Positions 7,205 to 17,264 of a stretch of 23,510 nucleotides of DNA are shown in pieces. Position 1 is the stretch's first letter; every line of letters begins with the position of its first letter. The translations under genes were made by a program, and so were the position numbers. Source of the DNA: Chara braunii (taxonomy: Eukaryota > Streptophyta > Charophyceae > Charales > Characeae); contig BFEA01000593.1 of NCBI GenBank assembly GCA_003427395.1, positions 269,612-293,121 of the forward strand, written 5' to 3'. The notes below the pieces were generated by a model, which was not told the origin of the DNA, did no database searches, and saw nothing but the letters and a program-made list of their open reading frames with translations.

Positions 7205-8600
7205 AGTAAGGAAGTGCTGCAGGCTTTTTGACACGGTGGCAACAACATTTTTCGGTGGGACCGTGCTGTCGAGATTGGCGGTGGTATCGACGTTTTTTTT
7301 TTTTTGGTTATGCTGGCGGCACGTCGGCAGCACTATTGTGAGGGAAGATGCTGCGGGTCTTTTGCGTCATGGTGGAGGCAGTTTTTTTTTTGTGTGGTCT
7401 GGCGGTGGTGTTGCGGGGCAGCCATGGTACCGGGTTTGACGATGCAGCAAGCAGTGGTCTGCGTATTTTTGTGGTGCCCAGTGGTTATGGTGGATCTCAA
7501 TGTGGCCTAGAGGTTGGGCTAACGCTGGTGCATGGTTGAGACTGTGCGGCAGTAGTGCGTGGATCGACGACATGTAGAAAGTGTCGAGCAGTTGCACGCG
7601 GCGACAGTAATTATTGGGCTCGCGGCACCTGAGGGTTTCACCGGAGGCCATCTTTATTTTTTTTGCGGCCCGCAGTGCAAGCGGTTTCGAGTTTTTGACC
7701 ATCTGGTATTGCGGCGATGGTATGGGACTGCATTGAGACCATCTAGGACCGTTTTGGAACTAGGTGGTACTGATTGTTGTGATCGGGACCGATATGTTGG
7801 CGTGGCTATTGTGAGCGGACATGGTGATGGGAGGTGGTGTGAACTTGCGGTTGGTTAGGGAGTATCCTTGGTGGGAGAGGTGCCGCTGAGACTGTAGTGG
7901 GACTGTGTGGACTTCAAAGTAGGGGCACTCTTCTCGACGACGAGCTCGCTTCCGTCTTAGTAATCAGCCCCTGGGTCAGTGGTGAAGGAGGGTGTGGTTT
8001 ATCTTTGTGAATGGCCACAACGTGAGTTGTGTGACCAATCTTTTGATGGAGTATTTGACTTTCTTGAGTGAACCGTTTCAACTTCACTCAAGGTAAGTTG
8101 TGACTCAGTTTCCCTTGCACACCCGTGTGAACCCACACCTTGCATGACCTTGCTTTGAATTCAGGGAAAAAGGCAGAGTAAGTGTGTGACGTCATGCGCG
8201 TGGGAAAGGGTGCTGACTTTGGTTGGGGGATGGACGAATCTTTGGGTTGAATCTTCTGTTGATTGTGCAGGTAGGTAGAAGGATGTTTCTAAAGGAGATT
8301 GATTATGCCTAATTGGAGAAAATGAAAAACGAGTGTCTTCTGTTGACCTTCCACTTGCCTGCTTGTGAAAGTGTTGTTTTGAAGAAGATTATCCGGCGTG
8401 TGTCGTAGAATGAATCCGATTGAAATAAAGCAGATAAGGTCAAACGAACGTAGTCTTTTGCCAAGGATTGACCCATTCTATCCCGAACGACCTTATCTAC
8501 CTGTACCTGTCCAAAATATTCTCATTCTTTATTTTTCCTGAATTCTTTTCGTTTAAGTTACCCTAAACTTAAGAGAAATGAAGAATATATGAAAGCTAGT
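7205..8600. other. no gene recognised; hairpin next to a splice-donor consensus
   Basis: GT-rich to mixed sequence. At 8063-8092 a perfect 10-bp stem CTTGAGTGAA/TTCACTCAAG with a 10-nt loop is immediately followed by GTAAGT, giving AAG|GTAAGT, an ideal splice donor. Acceptor-like ends (GAATTCAG near 8163, TTGTGCAG near 8270) follow. A bZIP-type TGACGTCA lies at 8187-8194. A 10-bp inverted repeat AGATAAGGTC/GACCTTATCT occurs at 8432-8441 and 8489-8498. This may be a transcribed non-coding or untranslated region. Confidence 0.4.
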
Positions 8601-9600
8601 TGCAATGGACACATCTTCTATCTCTAAAAAGCATCTGGGGCGGGGGTTCGTTGCTTCAGGAGCCGACCCTACTATCGACCCAGAGTGTACCGTTCTACGC
8701 GGGGGTACTTTGTCGATTCGATGGAGACGGTCCGACTTCTGAAATCCGAGTCTTGTGCTCGGACGAGGAGGAGGAGTATCCCAGACCATTTCCTAGGGGG
8801 AGAGGCTTGCAACACGTAAAGCAATGTCCCTGATCAAGAATCATTCGCAAAGTAGCCTGTCATCTAATAAGACTGAGAAAGTATGGAGACAGGTGTGAGC
8901 GTGTATAATCTTAGGTCGGCGGTCGGTCGGAATGAAAAACTTTGGCTACGTGTCTCATCAAGTCGAGACTCCGACAACCGACTACATTATCGGCTGCATC
9001 TATATTATTGTCGATAACCAACTTTTTATTTGCGGTTGTATGATTGTTTTGTGATTTTCAATCTGAGGCGGTCGGATTGTTTTTTATCTTGCGTGGTTGA
9101 ATGTATCAAATGATGATTTAGACTTTCTCAGTTATTACTTTGGATCTGAGGTACATTCTTATCGGTTGCGGTCGACTCTTTTTGTTGTAATTATGTGTAG
9201 TTGTTATAAATTTTATTTGATTGTGTGTCTAAGCAACGAGGATCAAATTGGGTTTCACGCTTGGGACCGTCCTAGTCGACCGACGTCGGTTTCGTACTTA
9301 GGAGATCAGCTCCCTAAGGGACGGACGACGCTCGGGCCCACTTGGCATTAACCAAGCGTATCTATACTATAGCGAACAAGCAAACGCCCTCGACTGATCT
9401 ACCTCTGCAATTGCATCTAAAAGCTTTCGCACGTGGGTCAGTAGCTCGGTAGGGATACGCCCCTAAGGGTGGTGGCAGCCCCTTAGGGAAGAAAAGCTTA
9501 TGCCCCGCGAGAACCTATCCTGTCGTAGGGGACCGTGAGATGTACAGCTGGCGCACCCGGCTAGAGTGGCGACGGAACGACGCAACCGCGACCGTCTTGG
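8601..9600. other. no gene recognised
   Basis: Mixed sequence with no homology I can name. A perfect 9-bp stem CCCTAAGGG/CCCTTAGGG with a 10-nt loop lies at 9461-9488. Short open frames overlap on both strands with no codon bias favouring one. Confidence 0.5.
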
Positions 9601-10055
9601 TGGCTTGCGGGATTATTTATGCATCGTCCTAAGTTGTCTCTCGGTTTTATTTTGATAAACTCCTGCGTGACACGGTCGGGAGGGCTCCCGCACCTTTGCA
9701 AAAAGGCGGGAGTCGATGCGCTCGACAGCGGTCCGCATGATTGTGCTCGCTGTGTAGCAAGTGCAGTGGCGGGTTCCTGCACTGAAGACGCCGCACACAG
9801 ACGACCTTTATGCAGGCCGGGAATAAAATATCTTTTGAAAACAGAGCAGATGGACGAGCCACAACGTCGCTTCTTTGGCTGACGCCATCGTCGACAGTGA
9901 CACGGGCGATCACAGCTTTCCAGACCGCCCATGCGCAGCCATCCATCCTATCACATGTTGTCACCGCCACTCTGCCAAAGCCTCCAAGAGGCCCTTCGAC
10001 AGCCCCGACCACGTATGCCAATACAATTGTGAGGGGAAAAAAACAACCAACCTTT

Positions 10056-10080
10056 CCCCCTCCCCCTCCCCCCACCCCCC
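10056..10080 (-). other. G-quadruplex motif
   Basis: Four runs of 5, 5, 6 and 6 cytosines separated by single bases on the plus strand. On the minus strand this is four G-runs with 1-nt loops, a canonical and very stable quadruplex pattern. The surrounding region (9600-10450) holds no recognised gene; a perfect 8-bp hairpin CGCACAAA/TTTGTGCG lies at 10269-10287. Confidence 0.85.
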
Positions 10081-10450
10081 TTCCACAATCCCCAACCCAC
10101 ATAACCCCTTTCACACGTGGCTCTGTCAGTTTGCAGCTCGCAAAAGATCCACGAAACACTCCCCCCGAATATGAAAGAGGTTAAAACTTAAAAGAAAAAC
10201 AAAAAGTCGCTAATGATACAGTGACGACAAAATAAAATAAAAATAATCAGCCCTCTTGCTAATCGTCGCGCACAAAACGTTTGTGCGAGCAACTGTTTAC
10301 GGAAACGTTTAGATCTATGACGTCGCAGTCACAATGGACGGAGAGACATGATACTAAAGCTTCTGTCACCGGGAAAAAGAGACAACAATCACGACGCTTG
10401 GGCCCGGAGATGGAATGGGCAAGCGACAACCACATATCACACCGGCCTCG

Positions 10451-11991
10451 TCATGATCTCTCACGGATGGCTTTCGCTATCTCCAGAAGGGCGTTGCACA
10501 TCATTTTGTTCGCCTCATCCGCCACAGCATAATGTTTCCTCTGCACTTTTGTTTCGCTTTCAAGGATTTCGCACTACCGTAACATCATAGCACATTGCCT
10601 CTTGCTAGCGGTATCCATGGTGCATGCCATGAGCGTTCGATGTTTGTCCATTACTTCGGCGATGGCCTCAAAGGTTACTTGTCGCATGTTCTTCCTTTTC
10701 TTGGAACCATCAGCGCTCCAGGTGCTGAATGTCAAATCTTTCGTCGACCCCTGCTCTTCGTACACGCGCTCCCCTCCGCCTTCACTGCCCATGGATTCCC
10801 CTCCCGCCTTCGAACCTGCTGGCATCTGAACCCCCCCCGACGCCCCTGTGTCTGCCAGATTCTTGGGGTGGATTGTGTGATCCCCCTTCATCAGAGCCTC
10901 TATCTCGTGGTACACACACCGGTCCATTACGAAGTTGAAGCCCTCCGATCTCCTGGCCAATGAAGCAAGCTTGAAGTAGCCATTCCCGCCGGAGAGCTGC
11001 TGAAACGTGTGAACCTTCTTGAACTGCTGCATTAAGTTGTCCCATTTCTTCCCATAGTCGATCGTCTTCTTCATCACGCCCATCTTCTCCAACCTCAACC
11101 TCACGTTCTCCCACTTTCATTCCCTGTGCTTCATGCGGCCGAAATTGTGCCCCATACCCACGCAATACAAATATTGATCCCTTTTGGCCCTTACCAATGC
11201 GATCATGTCTCCGACCGACTAGAAATTTATCGCGCTCTCGCCATCGCTCCCGCACGTGTCGTCTCCCATTTTCTTGTTCCGCTGATTCCTCTGCGTGGAA
11301 CCCGTCTTTGCACTCCCACGACTGCTCTTCACCTTCCTCCGAAAGGGCCGAATCTCAGGCAAATCGTCGAAGTTGCAATTGTTGTCATCATCAACGTCGT
11401 CGCACTCGTACGGCTCGTGAACTGCCGCGTCATCGCCTTCATCGACGTGGAGCCCTTGCACCCCCCTCGTTATGGTGTCCGTTCCAGCTTGACATAAGGT
11501 ATGCCTGCACTCCGCCCACACCTGTCTGCCGTTGCGCTCAACATACGCACTCGCCGCGAACGCGTCCCCCTATCGTTACAAAGTCTTGGATCTGCTTCTC
11601 GACGCTGGCGATGATCACATCCATTCCGGACGTTGATCTACGCCGCCTCCTCCCCTGGCCTGCGTCGACCACACATATCGATTTCTGCTGCCCTCGCGAA
11701 GCGTTTGAGGTAGCACGCCGTCTCGCAGCCTGCAGGGACCAACCCATGTCTGCTTTGCGCAATCCCCATCTGGGTGGGATTGATGACGCGGGTCTGTGTC
11801 ACCGTTGCTCCGCTGTTGCTCGACGACTGGAAGCTAAGATCGACCGGTGCATTGACATCGTTGTCACACAGCCCCTCATTCAGCATTGATGTGTAAGACC
11901 ACGGGATCTTCGCCTGCCTGCCGTCGAAGGACTGCGTCCTCGCCCAATCTTGCGTGGAACCACTTCCCAACGGCACAGTGGATGACCTCAT
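10451..11991 (-). pseudogene. decayed Myb/SANT-like (trihelix-like) DNA-binding protein gene
   Basis: The best-preserved part is 11521 down to 10451, one frame. It has an acidic linker (ECDDVDDDNN), a tri-helix pattern (DMIALVRAKRDQ, then GHNFGRMKHRE, then KWENVRLRLEKMG), the signature YGKKWDNLMQQFKKVHTF, and EGFNFVMDRCVYHEIEALM. A Gly/Ser linker and a helical C-terminus (ETKVQRKHYAVADEANKMM, then NALLEIAKAIRERS) follow, ending at the TGA at 10451-10453. Three internal stops break it: TAG at 11219-11221 and TGA at 11117-11119, both where the repeat helices expect Trp, and TAG at 10574-10576, where Gln fits. Each is one transition away. The N-terminal part starts at the ATG at 11989-11991 and shifts frame between about 11640 and 11520. 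Such Myb-like proteins are the second gene of PIF/Harbinger transposons, and remnants of that family adjoin it at 12.2-13.3 kb. Confidence 0.7.
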
Positions 11992-12224
11992 GTTTTCTCA
12001 CTAGTCATCCGTCGGCGGTAGAGGAATCTCATGCGAAGGCAGGTGAGCATACAGCAATCGGGTCGTATGCTTGCTTGCCCGCAGGCCCCGCAGTGCATTG
12101 TCGATTGCTCAATCCTGTTGTCGTGCCTGCCGGTCTGTCGTTGGTCATTCGTCGCTCCATCCTGTCACCGTTCTTCAAATACCTTCTTTTGCGAGCCGCG
12201 ACAGGGAGCCGGCTGACGAAACAC

Positions 12225-13260
12225 ACATGGAAGAAGACAACGATCACAAGCAGCACGGTGATGCGGAGTAGCAGAGGCAGCCTGTGCTGCAGGTCGGCCA
12301 TGTAAGGGCCGCGGAAAGGGCAGCAACTCGAGGTCAGTGGTCGACCATCCACAACAGCAATTTCGTCAAAACGGACATATTTTATTTTTCGAAATTGAAA
12401 ACTAAAAACTTGGCCCGATTTAGGTCTATATTTTCAGCTCCTGAGGGTACGGCGTTCTGAAAACGCCCTACCCCCTGGATGCAAACTAAGTCCAGATACA
12501 TCCAGGGGGGTACAGCGTTTTCAGAACGCCATACCCCTTGGACTCCAACTAAGTCCAGATACATCCAAGGGGTCCGGCGTTTTAAGGACGCCGGACCCTC
12601 AAGAGCTTGAAATTTCCACCTAAATCGGTCTAATTTATGAGGTTTCGATTTCGTTCAAAAAATAAAATATGTCTGTTTTGACGAAATTGCTGTTCCACCA
12701 AACAATGGCGTCGAGGGCAGCAAAGGTGAGAGTGTGCTTGGACGTGCAGCACGTGATGACAACCGACGAAAACGACGATCGTGCAAAAAACACTTCCATC
12801 GTGGAAGAAAGTGCCGCTGCAGAAAAGCATTCGAATTTCCGGCCGTTGTCGATGATCTCCCAGCGCAGCAGACCGCATGACACTGACCGGCGACGACCGA
12901 TTCGTCAGACGGAGGCCTTACGCGGACGGTGACCGTTTGGAGCCGTTGGGGTACCGTCGCGACGGTGGAGGGCATGGATGTCCGTGCTGCCGGTGGGCGG
13001 ACCACGTCTGGACCACCCTCAAACCGAAACTCTGCGTCGATGCATGCCTTCACCGCTTCGAATGGCGCGCTTGCTTGTGCTCCAAGGGACCTAGGGAGGT
13101 CCCTCGGGGATTAGGAGAAATTGGCTGGAGCCGCAAGGACGCCACAAGGAAGTATCCTTGTGCCGTTTTCACTTCTTTTTTCGCAAATCATCCCCGAGGA
13201 TAGGTGGAACGAGCACGTGCTTATGGATTTCGGGTCCCCAAGGAGTGTCTAACGACGCCC
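12225..13260. mobile_element. PIF/Harbinger-like element, right part (copy 3), interrupted by a smaller transposon
   Basis: The right end AGGAGTGTCTAACGACGCCC (13241-13260) is the family terminus and is followed by TTA (13261-13263). Inside it lie the subterminal blocks shared with the 18107-19831 copy: GGAACGAGCACGTGCTTATG, the GATGTCCGTGC and GGACCAC blocks near 12970-13030, and CAGGTCGGCCATG at 12291-12303. A different transposon sits inside at 12353-12694. No matching left terminus was found, so the left boundary is only where similarity to the other copy starts. The Myb-like pseudogene beside it may belong to the same element. Confidence 0.65.
12353..12694. mobile_element. non-autonomous inverted-repeat DNA transposon, copy 2 (CCAC duplication)
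   Basis: 342 bp, with ends AACAGCAATTTCGTC and its inverse, flanked by the 4-bp duplication CCAC (12349-12352 and 12695-12698). About 45 terminal bases match copy 1 at 4736-5053. The core differs: it has a 63-bp direct repeat (CTAAGTCCAGATACATCCA at 12486 and 12549) and GC-rich snap-back blocks (GGCGTTTT...ACGCC type). The arms differ by a few bases, so it is older than copy 1. It is nested in a PIF/Harbinger-like element. Confidence 0.88.
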
Positions 13261-13263
13261 TTA

Positions 13264-13710
13264 GTGGGGGAGTCGAAGATCAGTCGGTGTGACGAAGCAG
13301 CGAAGCGTGGCTGATAAGAAAGTGGCCATGGCAGTTTTGGGACACCTGAATGAAGCCCCTCCACTGATATCGGGAGATTCTTGATGGCAGTTTGTCATGC
13401 TGACGTTGTAGCTGGAGGGCTGGTTGGCGGTAAGGCGGAAAACAGTAGACTGTGGGCCTCACTGCACTATTCTCCACATGCACAGAAGACAAAAAATATG
13501 GCAGTGCATCTTTCCATGTTCTAGCGGAAGATTCATTCCCATTTTGCCCATTTGGAGAGTACTAGTGCAGCCAGGCCCTGTATCTGTTTCACGGATGTGA
13601 AGGTTGGGAAACCACTGCTCGATGAGACCCCTAACTTCAGTGCTTGGTAGTTGAGCACTGCAGCTATCTATCATCACAACTATATGTCTGTTCAAATAAA
13701 CTGATACAAT
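13264..13710. other. no recognisable feature
   Basis: Between the PIF/Harbinger-like right end and the first SINE-like copy. No repeat or gene is recognised. Confidence 0.5.
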
Positions 13711-13918
13711 GATACAATGTTCAGGGACGCTGGACCCGCTTTCCAGCAGGTGCTGCTTCCCACCAATAGATGGAACCTCCCCGATACAATGTTCAGGGAC
13801 GCTGGACCCGCTTTCCAGCAGGTGCTGCTCCCCACCAATAGATGGAGCCTCCCCGGGAATGCTAGTGGTGTCTGCTCTTACCAGCACCCCTAGCATACAT
13901 CCGGGTTGTATGAAAAAA
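13711..13918 (+). mobile_element. poly(A) SINE-like retroposon, copy A
   Basis: Plus-strand copy of the family body: GGGACGCTGGACCCG, then TTTCCAGCAGGTGCTGCTCC, CACCAATAGATGGAGCC, the TGCTAGTGGTG/CACCCCTAGCA hairpin, CCGGGTTGTATG and a short A run. The 5' 72 bp (starting GATACAATG) are present twice in tandem (13711-13782 and 13783-13854, two base differences). Three stems form: GCTGGA with TCCAGC (written GCTGGACCCGCTTTCCAGC), GCTCC/GGAGC, and the variable third stem. Confidence 0.85.
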
Positions 13919-15239
13919 TTTCCATTCAATCTCAGGCCACCTCAGTCCTCAGAATAATCGCCTTTCAAAAAACAGAAAAGAATGAGGGACGATGCACTTG
14001 CTTTCCAGGAGCATGGTCTCACTAGCAACGGGATAGGATAGAAACGAGTTTGTGGGGCAGTCGAGTGACCCAAATCCTGCCGTGCAGTAGTCGTGATCCC
14101 ACGGTTAATATTTTACATCTATTACCCGAAAAAGTAAGGACATCTTTGTTCCCCTCCTCCTCTCCTTAACACTGGGCATGCCCGTGCAAAGAATCTTTTC
14201 CATCAGTTGGGGGTGTGGCCAACCCCAAATTTAAAGAGGGTGGGGTCGGCCATAGGCCCACTGGATTGAAGATTTTCAGTATTCTACTTGCTGTTGTGCA
14301 ATTATCTCATTGGGTGGAGCCCTCCTTCAACCACGGAGTATATGGAGGGTGTCAGGATCACTGCTGAGAGAAGTCGAGCTTAGCTTCTGATATGACAGTG
14401 GTTAAACTGGAGAATTTTGTTGAGAAATGCGGATCCCACAACTTTCCGATGTAGGAGGGCGCGACGCTTTGTTAGGGGTACGTTTTCCATTTTCGTGTAC
14501 GTGGCGCAAAGTCCGTGATGGACGGCCCAACGGTGCTACACAAAATGGAAAGCTCGAGGACCCCTACCCCTACCGAAAAAGCTGCCGCCAAAATGAGTCG
14601 GCCTTTTCGATGTCCGCCCTTGGTGAAAATGGGCCAGGTTCCACTCTCTGCTGGCCGTTGGCAGATGCCGTGTCACCCACTTGGGGAGGCCAGGCCATAC
14701 GGTGGTCCACAGGAATGTCCTCACCGTGGAAGGCCAAAAAATCCTGCCGCAGTCCTTGGGAAAGACTCGCGGATCGCGTTCATGTGGGGTCCGAGTTTGC
14801 TTTTCCACCCCGTCTGACCCATTGCCTTCTTTTTAGGGACTTCTTGTTCTTTCTCTTTTTGTGTATTGTGGGATCAGCGCCTTATTCCAGAAAATGTGGC
14901 GGTTACTTTGTTCACTGTTGTTGCAACCACCACCATCAGATCATTTGTGATCTGATGGCTGGGAAGCACTCTGCCGTGATTTCCGGTGGCAGGTCTCTGT
15001 TTCTTTTTTTTTCTTTTGCCTTTCTCCTGTTTTCTCAGCCCAGAAATTCGTAATGAAGTCTGTCAGCCCGCTGCCACTCAGTGTCACACTGGATAGGCCA
15101 CACTCCTATCCAACTGCTAATGGGACCATGCTCCAGCAGGTGACATGGTATGTCGGCAGTGGAATAGTAGTCTGCGAAGAGGGTTAGTGGACACAGTTTC
15201 ATTTCACGCGGCCTGGTGCAGGCAGAATAGAATTTTCCT
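13919..15239. other. no confidently recognised gene
   Basis: A 208-codon open frame (14427-15053, plus) overlaps open frames on the other strand and has no domain I know. Its composition (runs of Phe/Leu late on) suggests chance. No terminal repeats or target duplications were found. Confidence 0.45.
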
Positions 15240-15342
15240 TTTCGAGGTGCTGGTAGGAGCAGACGCTTCAAGCTTCCTTGGGGGAGGTTCCATCTATTGG
15301 TGGGGAGCTCCACCTGCTGGGAAATGGGCCCAGCGTCCCTTT
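15240..15342 (-). mobile_element. poly(A) SINE-like retroposon, copy B (diverged)
   Basis: Minus-strand copy recognised on the plus strand by TCCATCTATTGGTGGGGAGC, then CACCTGCTGGGAAATGGGCC and CAGCGTCCCTT. The first hairpin stem here is GCTGGG/CCCAGC where other copies have GCTGGA/TCCAGC, a paired change. The third hairpin is degraded and the A tail is lost. Confidence 0.75.
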
Positions 15343-15439
15343 ATACAATTGTACATTGAGAAACAGGGACCAGTTGGGACCTATTTCCTCAGATTTGCAG
15401 CCCAGACAATCTCAGACAGCCTCAGAAGGCCCCATATAG

Positions 15440-15577
15440 CGGATGCTGGCCCCTTTATCCCAGCAGCTGATGCTCCCCACGGACCCCGCCAAAAGATGGA
15501 GCGCCCCCCGGGGGTGCTAGCAGTGGCAGCTCTTACCAGCACCTCCAGCAACCACACCAGATGGTAAAAAAAAAGAA
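15440..15577 (+). mobile_element. poly(A) SINE-like retroposon, copy C (diverged)
   Basis: Plus-strand copy: GATGCTGGCCCCTTTATCCC, AGCAGCTGATGCTCCCCAC, AAAGATGGAGC, CCCCCGGGGGTGCTAGCAGTGG and AGCTCTTACCAGCACC, ending in an A tract with one G (15566-15577). It faces copy B 100 bp away in the opposite direction. The GCTCC/GGAGC stem is intact. Confidence 0.7.
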
Positions 15578-15835
15578 AGGGTTAACTTCAGTACAGTCAC
15601 AAAAACAGTGTGAAATTCCACTTCCAGCATTCCCACGAACACAACACAACCCAGTGTAACCCTACCTGACCAGAAAGCTAGCTTGTATGCATTTGCCCAA
15701 AACTGAGCTGGGAGAGGCTCTCCGGCCAGGCAAAGCTCATGCCACGACTGTGTCATGAGCAAAATTACTTCTTCTCTGCTTTTTGCCCGAAGTGTATTTT
15801 CAAACTCTTTTTGCGCCCGGGTCCCCTCTAGATAG

Positions 15836-15837
<2 letters not shown>
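15578..15837. other. no recognisable gene
   Basis: Sequence between copies C and D. It begins with ACTTCAGTACAGTCACAAAA, which recurs at about 18069 next to another A-rich tract. Confidence 0.4.
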
Positions 15838-15871
<34 letters not shown>

Positions 15872-15995
15872 TGAACAACCCGATCGGATGCTAGATGTGC
15901 TGATAAGAGCAGACACGTCTAGCACCGTCGGGGAGGCTCCATCTATTGGTGGGGAGCAGCACCTGCTGGAAACNGGGTCCAGCNTCCCTTTGATA
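15838..15995 (-). mobile_element. poly(A) SINE-like retroposon, copy D
   Basis: A 33-nt T tract (15838-15870) is the reverse of the A tail. The body runs 15871-15995 with two N bases. The third hairpin is GCTAGATGTG/CACGTCTAGC around CTGATAAGAGCAGA, continued by an outer stem read in the element's sense as CCCGA/TCGGG. It lies at the 3' side of a retroelement-like open frame on the same strand. Confidence 0.88.
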
Positions 15996-17020
15996 CATCN
16001 TGTTATGCAAGATACCAGTTTGTTGTTGTCCAGGACTGTGGCCACTTCAAACTCAATTCGGGGCTCCAATTCCCTTGGAGCTGCTGGTGTCACCCAACCC
16101 TTCTTAGGAGCACCCCTTGTCTTATAGCCCAGCCCTGTCTCAGCAGCCCCCCTATTTGGATAGTTACCAATCAACTCATTCAAAACGAAACCCTCGCAGA
16201 ACCCTCCCAAGAGCATACCCACTTCCCCAGCCAACGATGATATCCCCAGCCAACAATGATATGCAGGTTGCCTTATGCCCGATGGTGTGGGTACCCGCCC
16301 GCCCACACCATGTTCCGTCTTCTGGTCGACTTATGCTGGAGCCTCCATGTCTCCGAATTCTCCCACCCTCTTTACCTGGCGTTTGTCGTTGTTTCTACAG
16401 GCGCCGTGTCCCAATTTTGTCGTCATTTCTGTAAGCGATGGAGGGCACAGTGCAAGCATCTGAAACTCCTTGTCCAGTTTCTGAAGCCGTGGCCTGTGAC
16501 CCCCCTGGAGCCAGGTTACCATGATGCAGCTGATGTAGATAGAACCACACGGACCACGGCTGGGGGGGTAGAGGTAGGTTGTTGGGAAAATGGAACGGGA
16601 TGGTATGGTTCAGACAACTGTCCAACAATAGGTAGCGAAGGGGTAGGCAGTCAATTGTTAATTGTTATTTAGCACGAAATTAGTCGGGAGATATGGTACC
16701 TGGAAATAGTCAAAGGGCTTCCTTTGCCAAGAGGCTTCTGTCGCCCTCCATGGCTTCCACCTGATGTCCAGTCCGTCGGTCAAGTCAGAGAATTTGTTAT
16801 GTGGATCTTGCCACAGCTGACGATAAGCCGAAGAAATCATCTCCTTGGCTGCATGGTCTTTTTCGTCACTCCTTGCCCTTTTCATTTCTTTCCATGCTTC
16901 CTGCGTTCTGGTTCTGATCTCTTCTTCTATTTCCTGTTGAGCTTGTTGCAGGCCAAATTGGTGGTCTTTCCATTCGAATGCGCATCTAGGTAATGGAAGG
17001 TAAAAGAAACAGAAGTTGAG
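15996..17020 (-). pseudogene. retroelement-like coding remnant, frame-shifted
   Basis: Minus-strand pieces of one protein-like region in changing frames. First (16985-16670): FEWKDHQFGLQQAQQEIEEE, then EAWKEMKRARSDEKDHAAKE, a charged coiled-coil, then DPHNKFSDLTDGLDIRWKPW. Then (16628-16395): NLAPGGSQATASETGQG and neighbours. Last (16306-15996): AGEVGMLLGGFCEGFVLNEL, then NYPNRGAAETGLGYKTRGAP and ELEPRIEFEVATVLDNNK. The GGFCEGF pattern with a following ExEVA helix is reminiscent of the segment before reverse transcriptase in DIRS-type elements, but I see no RT motif, so this is a guess. A gag-like protein is the alternative. The 3' end is bounded by SINE-like copy D. Confidence 0.4.
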
Positions 17021-17032
17021 AGAAGAGTGTAG

Positions 17033-17033
<1 letters not shown>

Positions 17034-17065
<32 letters not shown>

Positions 17066-17096
17066 ATCCGGGAAGGAAAAAAAAAAAAAAAAAAAG
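17034..17096. repeat. two adjacent A tracts
   Basis: A runs of about 29 nt (17034-17062) and about 18 nt (17079-17096), separated by GTTATCCGGGAAGG-like sequence. They interrupt the minus-strand coding remnant and may be the tails of old plus-strand retroposons. Confidence 0.7.
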
Positions 17097-17156
17097 AATG
17101 ACCCAACATGGCCACAGGTAAAAGAGGGTGTGTGGAAGTGCTGGACTCTGTTGGAT

Positions 17157-17264
17157 GGACTTCGGGTTGTTGGGAAAATGGTATGTTGCATTACAAATGA
17201 CAAGGAGGGATGGACTTCGGGTTGTTGGGAAAATGGTACGTTGCATTACAAATGACAAGGAGGG
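17157..17264. repeat. 54-bp tandem duplication
   Basis: TGGACTTCGGGTTGTTGGGA and the following 34 bases occur at 17157-17210 and 17211-17264 with one base difference (GTATG/GTACG). The copy is recent. It keeps the minus-strand reading frame, because 54 is a multiple of three. Confidence 0.95.

Noticed and set aside
6570-7440. Long Cys/Gly/Ala-rich open frames on both strands
   Set aside because: They are produced by the degenerate hairpin repeat; several overlapping frames are open at once.
9561-10184. Proline/histidine-rich open frames around the C-runs
   Set aside because: Open on both strands because of the C-rich tract; no domain and no supporting codon pattern.
14427-15053. 208-codon plus-strand open frame
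   Set aside because: It overlaps long open frames in another frame and on the opposite strand, has no recognisable domain, and ends in Phe/Leu-rich low complexity. Chance openness is the simpler reading.
15838-15995. Hammerhead ribozyme in the retroposon module (CTGATAAG ... GAAAC)
   Set aside because: The core needs CTGANGA and a GAAA with a correctly closing third stem. The conserved G is A or T here, and no stem places a cleavage site correctly.
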